Source: Gordius sp. MW1 (Eukaryota > Nematomorpha > Gordioida > Gordea > Gordiidae). Taken from it: DNA of 64,000 bases. Shown here one piece after another: positions 46,204-57,191 of the stretch. The stretch is taken from the NCBI GenBank assembly GCA_964036665.1, contig OZ038533.1, forward strand, positions 945,001-1,009,000, read 5' to 3'. The notes under the pieces are model-generated. The model saw only the letters and a list, made by a program, of their open reading frames with translations, had not been told where the DNA came from and made no database searches. A program made the position numbers and the translations under genes. Position 1 is the stretch's first letter. The number at the start of each line of letters is the position of its first letter.

Positions 46204-49200
46204 ATGACTGCTTGTTTGCCGAACATTGAAGAAACGTTAAGGCTTGCGAGACTTATACTAAATGAAACTACGGTTAACGGATTTATTCATTCGCAAAAAT
46301 TTGACCTTCAACATAATAGAACTGCTCTACCTCAACACTTAGCTTTTGGTGTCAATCGATTTTATGATGATTTTAATCTCTATCCTTTTTATTCTACTCG
46401 TAAACAAAATTATGAGGATGTTTACTTAAGATTGGTATCAGATATTATCAAGTAATTTGCATAAAAGATTTTTTACAGTATTAGAATTTGTCAACTTAAT
46501 CAAAAGCTTAAGCAAAGCCTTGAAGATGTGACTGCTAAATTAATAAAATCCGAGAGTGATTATAAATTTTCTCTAGAGAAAAATGCTAAAGTTGAAAATG
46601 AATTCACAAAAGTAAGGCACGGCTTAATAATTCATTAATTTTTTGTAGTATTTCACTATTTTACTTTGCATTTTTGTGATCAATCAAATTTTTGTCAGAA
46701 AATATTTATAAGTATGTGTTGAATTTATAAAATTTTTATTTAAGATGGCTGATAGGCTTAAAACAATGCAAGAAACAATCAACAATCTTAAATGTGAAAA
46801 GGAGACTCAAAAAGATTCATTTAATTTGGAAGCCTCTAACATTCATCAAAAACACACTTCAAAACTAAAAGAGGTTAATATAAGTTTTTCAGAACAATTG
46901 TTCATATATTTTATATGAAAAAAGTACTTTATTTTTAATTTTTTTTATAGCTACAACTATCACATGACAAAGCTGTTAGTGAAAAAAATGAAATGGTTTT
47001 AAAGTATGCCAGAAGTGAAAAAGAAGTTTTAGATTGTAGAGATAAATACAATCGTTTAAATGATTTAAATAAACAAGAAATACGATTACGTGACAATCTG
47101 AATACCAAACTTAAAAATACCCTCACAGATTTAAACAAAACTACCATAGCTTTAGAAGAAAGGGTATAATACATCATTTTTAAATTTTGTCTTAAACTTA
47201 AAAAAAATATTTTTATTGTTTGTTAATAGACAAAAGAGGCTTCCTCACTTAGACGTGAATTAGTGAGAGAAAAGGAAGATGCCCATAATATAGCTGTTAC
47301 CCTAAAATGGACTCAAAACAAACTTGGTACAGAAACTGAAAATCACAAAGTACTTAATAAATTTCAAGGATTTATTATTATTATAAACCTCTTTTTTTAT
47401 GCTAGGAGACTAAAAGGCAACTGGAAAACACAATGGCTAAATTTGCAGAACTTCAGACTGACATCAAACAAATAACATTACATGAGCAAATTGAAAAATC
47501 AGATTTTAATCAACCCCCATCCACAAATTCACTTCTTGTAAATACTTGTTATTCTAATAATTAAATTGGAAAGTGTTTTATGCTATAAGCAGAGACCAGA
47601 TTGCCCGGCCGCTGCCCGACCCGTCCCGTGGCCAGGCCGGGCCGGTCAACTGTCTGAAATTTTACCTTTCGGGCGGGCCCGGGCGGGCACGCTTTGATAA
47701 GATTCGGGCAATTCGGGCATAATTAAATTATTGTAGGACTAGGGTAGGGTGTGACTTTTTATATAAAATGGATTATTTTTGAAAATTTCTAGCTAGATTG
47801 AATTGCCTTACACAGCTTCACCTTTAACACTTCAGAGGTCGGGTGGGGTTATAATGGTAATGACCCCAAGCCGTTTAAAAATGCTGTGCAAAATAAATTC
47901 GTTTTCTATAATTATAGGCATAAAATTAAAACCACTTGATCAAATAGACAAATTAATATATTAACAAATTTTGACAAGTTTATATTATAAAATATCTAAG
48001 TTATAGCTATTAGTTTGGGGTAATTAATACCCCAAATACCATCCGTGTTAACATTTTTGACCCAACCTCTGAAGTGTTAACTAAACCACACTTATAGTAA
48101 TATGAAAGATGCATATTTTTTATCCCTCCCGGTCCCGTGGGCTCAACACAACACAATTTGATTGATTCGAAATGCTATTTAAAATTCTATTTTTTTAGTG
48201 TGCTTTATTAAGGGCCGGGCATTCTTCTGATTCTGATCTCTGTCTGTACCCTTTATTTAACCCTTGTTGAGAGTATCGCATTTTTAATGAATTTGTTGAA
48301 TATTTACTTTACTACTTTTACGTACTTTTCTTTTTTTTATTGCTAACTAACGAACGGATGTGCTGTAGCACAAACATTCAACTCTCTTAAAAACGTAATA
48401 AAATAGATGTTTTATATATATATACTTACTGAAATAATTTGGATGAAATAAAAAATTCGGACTTAATGGACACATGTAATATTTCGGGCAGCTCTTGCGC
48501 TTCGGGCCGGGCCGGGCGGGCATTTCGGGCAGCTCTTGCTTCGGGCTTGGCCGGGCGGACACTAAGAAGGGTTCGGGCGGGCAATTTAATCATAAAATCA
48601 AACCGGGCCGGGTTCGGGCAAAAAAATTTAAACAAATCTGACCTCTGGCTATAAGGTCACTTTATATAAAAAAATCACTAAATGAGTTTATTGAACTATT
48701 ATTACTATTTAAATAATTTATGCTTCTGTAATAATTGATTAAGGTTTTGAGGTTTTAGAAAATATGTTTTTGTACAATTTTAATTGTTATAAAGAGGGAA
48801 GTTTAAATTTGAAATAATTTAATTCATAATAGTTATCATCGGACTCTTGTTCTATTAACTCATCTTGTGCACATGAATTGACAGATCAAAACGAATCTCA
48901 ATCACTAGTCAATGATGGACAAAATAGTGCAAATAAATTGATACAAGTAATTTACTTTTATCAAACAAATCAATGCAAATATGTTTTAATATTTGCATTT
49001 ATGTAGAGAGATAATATAATAGCTCAAGTGGAATTGGGTATTCTGAGGAAAAAGCACAGTCAATTGCTTCGAGAACTGGAAAACACTAAAGCCAAGGCAA
49101 ATTTATTTCTATTTTACTTTGTTTATTTAAACATGACAAAAAGCTCTTAACATTTTCCAAACGATTTCATAATTGTGCTTATAAAATTGAAAAATGTGTT

Positions 49201-52200
49201 TGAATAAATATAATAATATAATTTTTTTGTTTATATATCTTTTTTTTTATCAAATAGGTTATGTTACTAGAATCTGATTTGCAAAAGAAAACAATCGAAA
49301 CTCAAAGCCTTAAAACAACTTTAGTAAATTGCCAACAAAAATGCACGGGTTTAAACAAAGAATTAGATGAGGCTAAATTTCAATTAACACAATGCCAGAG
49401 GTAATATATTTATGTTTACATATAAAAATTGAAGAATAAAAATAAATATTTAATTTTGTTATTTTATAATTGCCTTAAATATAATTGAAAAAACTTATAA
49501 AATGTAAAAAAGATTTTGGTAGTATCTCTAGTCAAAAAATAAATATAATTTTTTGAATTTTAAGATTACGTGAAGAGTTGGACAGGCTCAGGGAAAAGAT
49601 GAAAGCCTCTGAAGATTCAAACAGAGATCTAATGGTAGAATTGAAAAGTGCGCAGGAGAGAGAAAAGAATGGTTTGGAATTTATGGAAGGAATTTCGGTT
49701 GAAAATGCAAAAATAGCGGGGGAACTTGGTTATTTGAGAGAAAAGGTAATTTTTATGGATTTATATTTAATTTTAATATATTTGATTTTTTGTATTAAAA
49801 TACATCTCAAATTGCAATTTTTTAAAGGTCGATGTATTATCAAAACAAAATGAAGATCTGTCGTCAACTAGCGAAAGATTGAATTGTGATTTAAAAATTA
49901 GGGTATTTACATTTTTATTACTAAAAAATGACAAATTTATGTAGAAAAATGATTGCCGTAATATATAATATTTTAAAAGTGATTTTGAATAGAGGATGTG
50001 TTATTTTAATCGAAATTTATCATTCATTATAAATATTTGCAGTTTTTTCTAATTATACCTTGTGGCTACAAATATTTATTCTTTTGGAGGTTGAAAAGCA
50101 TTTGTAAATTTGAAGCCATGTGAATTAGTGCTGTAAAAACGACTTTTAGTCGATTAAACATAAACAGACTAGAGTCGACCGTAAGTCTCTTAGTTAAACT
50201 AAAAATCGACAAAAGGAGATCCAGCCGTTTTAGCAACACTGATGATGTGAATGTTTTGCGTATAACTTTCTTTGTTTCAAACTCATACATTTACAGAGTT
50301 TCTATTTTAATGGTTTTATTAGGGCTAATATTACGAAGGGGGTTTTTAAATTTCTTAAGGTCTTTCTATAAATTATATATTTTTGTAGATGCAGGAATTA
50401 GCCAGCCTAAAATTAGTGGTAGAAAAGGAGAAGTGTGAAAATGGAAAATTAAATATCGCCAACAATGCTTTAAGTATGACTTCTATTCTATGATATTTTA
50501 TTATATTTAATTTAATTGCGCCAATTTCTAAAGGCACGCAATTGAGTCAACTAATTGAAGAACATCGAAATGAAATAAAATTGCTGAAGAAAAAATATTT
50601 GGTTTGTAGTAAAGTAAGAATACAAACTTAAACTACCATATGTTATAAACAATTTTTATATTGAAAATATTTGTGACAAATTTTAAAATGTATACCAACT
50701 TTAACATACAGTTCTACCAGTTAATTTAAGTTTATATGTTCTTCAATGTTACAACTAATTGGTTCATATTATTTGGTGTACGTTACGTATTACTTTTTTG
50801 GAAAATTGAAAATAAAAAGGTGAAATCAAAACTGTATATGGCTTAACAATTTTGACTTCACCCTTTATTATATTTGTTCTTTAGGATTTAGCCAATCACC
50901 TAAAAACGTGTGGTCAACAGGGCACTAGTAGCCCCAAAGCTTCATCCTTATCGGAAAATAATTCATATTCAACACCGGTACCTTCAATAGTAAACGAGGA
51001 TAGAGAAGATGCTATATCTAGAATAAGTTCCCTTTCCATTAGTTCTCTCACAAATCATTACGATGCATCAACGAACCCCAATGCACACGTAGTAGATAAT
51101 TTGAAATGCTTTGATTTTCTGAATTTTATTTATAATTTTGAAATATTTATTTTTTTCGAATTTTGCCTTATTTATGGGCTCAATATAGAAGTTTGGTAAA
51201 TTAAGCTCGTTTTTACGTTTTTGGGTTTATAAACAATGTTAAACATCCTTGTTTAGAAGCGGTGTTTTGGTTGAGTAGTAATGTCTTATATTTCATAAAT
51301 TATTACCTAACTCTGCAAAAAATTGTTTGGCTCTGTAAGTCTCATCAGTTTTTTTACCATCCATATATGCCCGGTAAATTTTATAGGGACTTTCTTTTGC
51401 TAAAAATAAAGTAATGAGGTTGGTTAAAATATGATAATATTGTTGTAAAAACATGTTGTTTTGCATAGGAGAAAGAATTAGTCCAAACGCAGGAGGAAGG
51501 TGGGTTTGAGATTGTTGAAGATCCCAGTTCTAGCATAAGGCTAATGGTCGAGAAAACGTTGAGACTTCAGAAATCGTTGTCTCGGAAAAGGGATAAAATT
51601 GAATTTCTTAACGACCATATAATACGTTTGCAAGAAGAAGTGCAGAAAAAAGCAAAGTATTTTTGAATACCTATATATATATATTTTCGGTAAATTTACA
51701 TGATATTCATATTGACAAATAAAAATTGGAGGAAAGCATTTTTATGGAATATGTAAATAGCAGACGATACTTTATACTAATTAAGTATTTTAATTTTAAA
51801 ATTGCTCTGTAGTACTTGTATCGTTTGCTTTTAGTATGTTTATCTAAATTTGTTTCTTAGAATAATACAAACTTTGCTACTTCACGAACATTCTGGTGCC
51901 TTGACAACGGAGGAAATCGATGGAAACAAGGTTTATTTATTAATTATTTAATCAAACTATGTGCAATATATTCAAACCATGTGTTTAATTTTGGAAATTT
52001 ATACTTTTTCAGCTTATCAACATCATTTATTTAATAATTTATACTGTTTATCTATACTTTTGAACTTGTTTTGTTATTGCAAAACACATTTTGATAGTAA
52101 TTTTTGGAAAAATATAAATTTGTTATGTAGAATCATAAATTCTAGCTAATTTTCCAGGCTTTAATGGCTCAAAAAAGTGGCATCATGGCGTCAATCTATA

Positions 52201-52659
52201 ATCCCTTAAAGGTGGACCGCCATATGACGTTAGAATTATCAATGGATATCAATAAAAAACTTCAAAATTTGCTGGAAGATTCTCTCCTCAAAATTATTGT
52301 ACTCAAAGTAAATTTTAAAAAAATTGTTAAAAAGTATTTAATTTTAAAATTTATTAGATCAAATCTGTATTCCCTTATTTACTGTTAAAAATTGTCTTTA
52401 ATATTGTCTTAGGTTTCCTTGTATTTTGATACTAATAAATTAACTTATTAACTAGTAAAAATAGGAGGTCATTTAAATTTTATAGACCCTTTATATTTTG
52501 TGAATAAAATATATTATTTTAAAACTTAAACAGTTAATTAATTTTCTATATATTTATATATTATAGGAAGGAATGGAAAATTTGGGAGTTGAAATATCTC
52601 GTTTACTGCTAGAAAACAAGAATTTGAAAGAACAAATAATGGTTCAAAAAGTTTCTTAA
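46204..52659 (+). CDS. CCDC186: CCDC186-like golgin coiled-coil protein
   Basis: Eighteen exons join without a frame break to 815 residues: 46204-46451, 46479-46611, 46745-46873, 46951-47163, 47230-47349, 47406-47537, 48833-48946, 49007-49096, 49258-49400, 49565-49745, 49828-49902, 50389-50473, 50534-50613, 50885-51088, 51469-51656, 51861-51930, 52158-52307 and 52567-52659. Most of it is heptad coiled coil. Matches to vertebrate CCDC186 (898 residues) include 'EKNEMVLKYARSEKEVLDCR', 'KWTQNKLGTETENHKETK' and the signature C-terminus 'RLQKSLSRKRDKIEFLNDHI', 'SGIMASIYNP', 'TLELSMDINKKLQNLLEDSL'. The family (C. elegans CCCP-1) acts at the trans-Golgi/endosome with RAB-2 and the EARP complex in dense-core vesicle maturation. 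The start ATG 46204 is the first in an open exon, but an upstream exon is possible. One intron is GC-AG (49097-49257) and one only 27-33 nt. Confidence 0.93.
47589..48647. mobile_element. hAT-like element with GC-rich arms in a CCDC186 intron
   Basis: 1,059 bp with termini cagagaccagattgcccggc and ...caaatctgacctctg, flanked by perfect 8-bp duplications GCTATAAG at 47581-47588 and 48648-48655. The ends are very GC-rich (cgggccgggc repeats) and the middle AT-rich. It contains the phrase 'ttggggtaattaatacccca', akin to 16310. No transposase was seen. It sits in sense-neutral position inside the intron between exons 6 and 7. Confidence 0.9.
49097..49257 (+). other. GC-AG intron of CCDC186
   Basis: The upstream exon ends GCCAAG at 49096 and the intron begins GCAAAT; the acceptor is caaatag at 49257. 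No GT donor restores the frame between 'NTKAK' and 'VMLLESDLQKK', so a GC donor with a strong AAG exon end is the simplest reading. Confidence 0.75.
50126..50244. mobile_element. Small inverted-repeat element, GTCGACC family, copy 3
   Basis: About 119 bp (tagtgctgtaaaaacgactt ... ccagccgttttagcaacactgatg), flanked by ATGTGAAT at 50118-50125 and 50245-50252, an 8-bp duplication. It lies in a CCDC186 intron. The interior has 'agtcgaccgtaagtc'. Confidence 0.75.
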
Positions 52660-54002
52660 CCCGCTTTTAACTTTTAAACTTTTCATTGCACAAAAGTTTA
52701 ATATGGGCAAAAATTACAAAAATGTGTCACAAATTAATTAACATCGCATAAAACTTAATTATTAATAATCGGAACTGTATGAAGGATGTGTATGGGTATA
52801 TCCATGTTAATTTGTTTTTTAAACTTATTAATTTAATAAATTATTATTTATTATATTTTACAAATGGAAAAAAAACTGTTTATATATAAATTATATTTAA
52901 ATCTAAAGATATTAGTCAATCTTTGCAAAAAATTTACAGACGTCGAGTTATTAATCAATTTTAATGATTTTAGTATATTTTTCGATAGAAGTTTATTTCC
53001 AAATAATTATGTATGTTATATGCTAAAATCATAAACTAGATAGACTGCTCATGCCATATGTTGCATATGGTTAATTGTGTGTCAAATTTTCCTCCATTTT
53101 GAGAAGGGCAATTGGTGTATTTCAACCATGTAACTTTGCCCTATAAAAGCCAATTTACCTTCCTCACTAGTTTATAAATTATAACGAAGGTCAATAAATT
53201 AATATTATACAAAATAGCAATTAATATTGATGGCGCTATATTATTAAATAAACTTTAATCGCATTTTTACATTTTTAATTTTTATGTATTTTTTAAATGA
53301 TATTTATTTTAAAATGCTGTTTTTGATATCTACCCAATTCAAAAAAATTTTATTTACCTTTTTAAGATTTTTAATTTGCGAAAATTACGAATTTTTATAT
53401 GATTACCACTTTACAATGTGCCTCTCAAGATGGCGGAAAAAGGGGTACACATTTTGTGCGTTGATAAGCAGTCTATCTAATCTATGGCTAAAATATATTA
53501 AATTAATGAGCTGGCATCGAGCCATGGATTGAGATTGTATTAGATTTTACAATTTCCATGGTGATTTTCTGCTTGATGCAAAAGTATATTTTTCCCCATT
53601 TTTTTCTAATTTAAATTTATAAGGCCACTGCTAATTTTTAAAAAAATAAATAAATATTTTTTTGTTTTTGTTGCAATATTTAAAAGGTATCAACTAAAAT
53701 AATGACATTAACAATTGAACGTTTTGTTCACTTTAAAAAAACCAAATATCTTATTTTCATTTAAAAAACATGAAAAATATCATTTATGAGTGGGATTAGC
53801 ATAAATTATCGTTTATTTTATTTATTTAGGATTTAAATTTTAGTTTGACCGTCAAACATTTTTACACGTTGTTTTAGCTTTAAAATAATTAAATAAAAAT
53901 TGTTTGTATACCACCTAACGATCTTATTAAATTATGTATTTAGGAAAGATAACACTGGTCAACAAATAATGGACTTATGAAATCAACCGGCAAACTGTTT
54001 GC
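52660..54002. other. CCDC186 3' flank and AT-rich DNA, no gene
   Basis: No feature could be supported. The 82-codon frame at 53284-53532 is hydrophobic by composition and has no recognised domain. Confidence 0.4.
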
Positions 54003-56489
54003 ATGTTTTTAGTTTTTTCCCTATACGTCAAGTTTTTTAAATATTTGCTGTCGAAGTTACCAAAAAGAGCGAGTTTAGCCTTTTTCAAACGCAATAACTT
54101 GCAATTTAATCGGTAAAAATTTCATTTAATAAATTTAATTCGTAGATAAAGGGGAGAGGAATGTGTTTACAATTTTTTTTTATCCTAGCACATTTACTCT
54201 TTAAATTATATTTAATATTAACTTTTCCCTATCTTTTTACACTGACAAATTACCCCAGATTTGAGGTCAACCTCCCTTCTCCTTAACATTAGGAATTAAG
54301 TGGGTGTTGTTGTTTATCTACTCTACTACTATTACTACTACTACTACCCATTTACTGTATTACTCACCCAGACCCGGGAGAGGGAGAGGGTAAAAAGGGG
54401 GGGGGGGCGGCATATGACCCCTCTGGGTGAGTGATAGGGTTATATGGAGGGAGATAATTACCCCCCTCCCCTGGGTGAGGAAGAGGGTAATAAAAGAGGG
54501 GGGTGGCAAATTACTGCCTTCCCCGGGAGGGGTAAGTGTTTCGATCTTGTCTCGGTCTCGAAAACAAAATCTCGTCTCGGGTGCCAATATGAGAGTCTCG
54601 ATCTCGTCTCGACGAGAATTCTCTAAATGTCTAGACTTTTATAACAAAAAAAATTAAACTATCTTATTTTTTCCCCTAATTTATTTATATTATTATATAA
54701 ATAAATTTTTTGTACAAAAATCAAAATGGTGCCCATTTTTTTATTTAAAAACCTGTATAAACGTGTCATTTGCATATATGAATTAGCTGGGACTCTTAGC
54801 TAGCATTGGCAAAAATATGTAATGTTTTTAGATAAATAATTTAAAGAAATAGTTGTAATTATCTGAAATAACATTCATCACCTCGTTCCCTTAAGAATTT
54901 ATTGCATGTTTATATTAATGTTATAGAAATCTAAAAGGTGTGATTGATACTTTTTATTAATATTTATAACATAAGTATTTAGCTGCACACATTACAACGT
55001 TGTAAAAACAACAATAAAAGTAGCATTGTTGTTGGTAGGAATAAGAATTTTGTGGTTTCAAAAGAATTGCACATATATAATTTTATAGCAAATACTTTTG
55101 CATTCAAAAATTGAACAATTATATTATAGTGTAAGACCCCGTCCTTAATATTTAATTATTACATTTTTTATATAATTCTGCCCCAATTATTTTATTAAGC
55201 TTATGCTCATATATAATGGCAAAACAAATACATAATATTATATATGGCTTGCAAATTTAAAGGTTTATTAACATGAGTTCAAGCATTGTAAACTCCTAGT
55301 CTAATCATTTAATCTTATGCTTTGTAGACTATCGTTCGGCAGGCACATAAGTCGCTGGGGTGCATAAAAAATCTGTGGCCTATGTAGTCCAATTTACATA
55401 ATTATTTTGATTAATTAACCACTGATTAATTAATACTATCACATCAGATAGGATGATTAATGCGAAATTTGAAGATGCTTTTGGAATATTTATTAATTCA
55501 TAAAACTCATGTCAAGTCTGTGTGTTTATGTAATATTTTAATGCTAAGGATATAAATATGCAATAAATATATTGAAAAATTTATATATATGTATTATGGG
55601 CCACTCATATTTTACTCAACGAGCTAAAATTAATAAAATTTGAAATATAAGCTGCTACTTGGGTGTGGTAAGTTACCCATTATCGATAGTATTTCAATTA
55701 TGTTAATTTACATCTAACACCTAAGTTAATTATAAAATAAAAAATGCACAAATTAATTTATTATATTATGATGATCGTTAAGAATTTTTAAAGCCGAGAT
55801 CTTTCTGATAAAATCTCGTCTCGAGGTCGAAACTTTCGTCTCGATCTCGACCCAATTTTTCAATCTCGTCTCGGCTCGGTTTTTTGAGTCGAGACGAGTC
55901 GAGATCTAGATTTTTTGAGTCTAGACGAGTCGAGATCTAGATTTTTCTCGGATTTTTCGCATCACTAGGAGGGGAGGGGGTAAAAAGATGGGGGGGGGGG
56001 GGCATATCCCCCCTTGTGAGTGATAGGGTAATAGGGGGGGGGGGACCCCGGGTGAGGAAGAGAGTAAAAATGGGGGGGGGGGGAAGTAATCCTCGGGACA
56101 AAAGGGGGGGGGGCAAAGTTCTTAAATTATTAAAAAGCAGTGCTAGTAATATAGTGGTATTAGGATTAGAGTAAATAAACAACAACACGCACTCAATTCC
56201 TAGTGTTAAAGAGAAGGGATAGCGCCTTAAAGTCTGGTGTAATTTGTCAATGTAAAAGATAGGGATAGTTAATTTTGTATATAATTTAAAAAGTAAAAGT
56301 GCTAGGATAAAAAAAATTGTGAATACATTCCTCTCCCAATTATCTACGAATTAAATCTATTAAATAAAATTTTTACCAACTAATTTGCAAGTTATTGACG
56401 TTTGAAAAACGCTAAAATCGCGTTTTTGGCAACTTTGACAGCGAATATCTAAAAAACTTGACGTATAGGGAAAAAACTAAAAACATATT
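54003..56489. mobile_element. Fold-back element with G-rich centre, split by a CGAGA element
   Basis: The left arm from 54003 (atgtttttagttttttccct) is the inverse of the right arm ending at 56489. The arms are ~330-360 bp and include 'aaggggagaggaatgt' and 'gtgttgttgtttat'. The centre is a G-rich degenerate tandem of gggtgag(t/g)(g/a)at/agagggtaa units (54362-54530 and 55968-56125). It is cut by the 54534-55968 insertion. Confidence 0.75.
54533..55967. mobile_element. hAT-like CGAGA element 3
   Basis: Left end agtgtttcgatcttgtctcg, right end ...tttttcgcatcacta at 55967. Ctcgtctcg arrays lie at both ends, and a middle segment (cattacaacgttgtaaaaac, about 54990) is shared with elements 1 and 2. 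Flanks are GGAGGGG on both sides, within a G-rich target, so the exact duplication is ambiguous. About 1.43 kb, no transposase. Confidence 0.8.
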
Positions 56490-56824
56490 TGTGTTCACAG
56501 TAAATAACTCTACCAGAATCTGCAAACATGATTTTTCTTGTTGAACCGTGTAATTTTATATTATATGTGCATATATCTAAAATTAATATTTGAAATTGCG
56601 TCGATTAAAGATATGAACATATTTTCTTATATAATAAACTATAAGCTATTCAATAGATTTGACCTTTATTTATTCAAAATGATTTAAACTAAGAAAAGGA
56701 TAAAGATTGATGAATTTCACTGAAAATATCTTCAATTTTATATTGACATGATATAAAAACCAAAACATATTATTTTTAATATGCCTTAATGTATAGGTAA
56801 TTTTGAAACGATATTACTAATTGG

Positions 56825-56991
56825 CATGGGCGTAGCTAGGATTGAATTCAGAGGGGGGCAATAATATTTAGGGAGGGGCAAATGATAATTTTTGAAAATT
56901 TTAGCCATAATTATATCAAATTTTAACAAATTTTTTATATTAGAGGGGGGGGGCAGGCGCCCCTCTCTGCCACACTCTGGCTACGCCTATA
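56825..56991. mobile_element. hAT-like MITE, family GGGCGTAGCC, copy e
   Basis: 167 bp from catgggcgtagctaggattg to ctggctacgcctata, with perfect 8-bp duplications CTAATTGG at 56817-56824 and 56992-56999. The interior has 'atttagggaggggcaaatga'. Confidence 0.9.
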
Positions 56992-57191
56992 CTAATTGGT
57001 GTTAGATTGATGAGATAATACATTAAAATGTAAACCATCAAGGCCTGTCTATATTCATTGGTGTTAAGTTAAAATGCTTATAGCCTTGTTTCCTCTCTAG
57101 AAATAACACAGCTTCTTAACACATCGATTACAAATGATGAGTTTTCCATAAGATTGGCTATTTCAAAATTATTCTTCCTATATAGATAAAT

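Noticed and set aside
48347..48654. Ala/Arg/Gly-rich frames in the CCDC186 intron
   Set aside because: They lie inside the hAT-like element with GC-rich arms bounded by GCTATAAG duplications. Frames on both strands are compositional.
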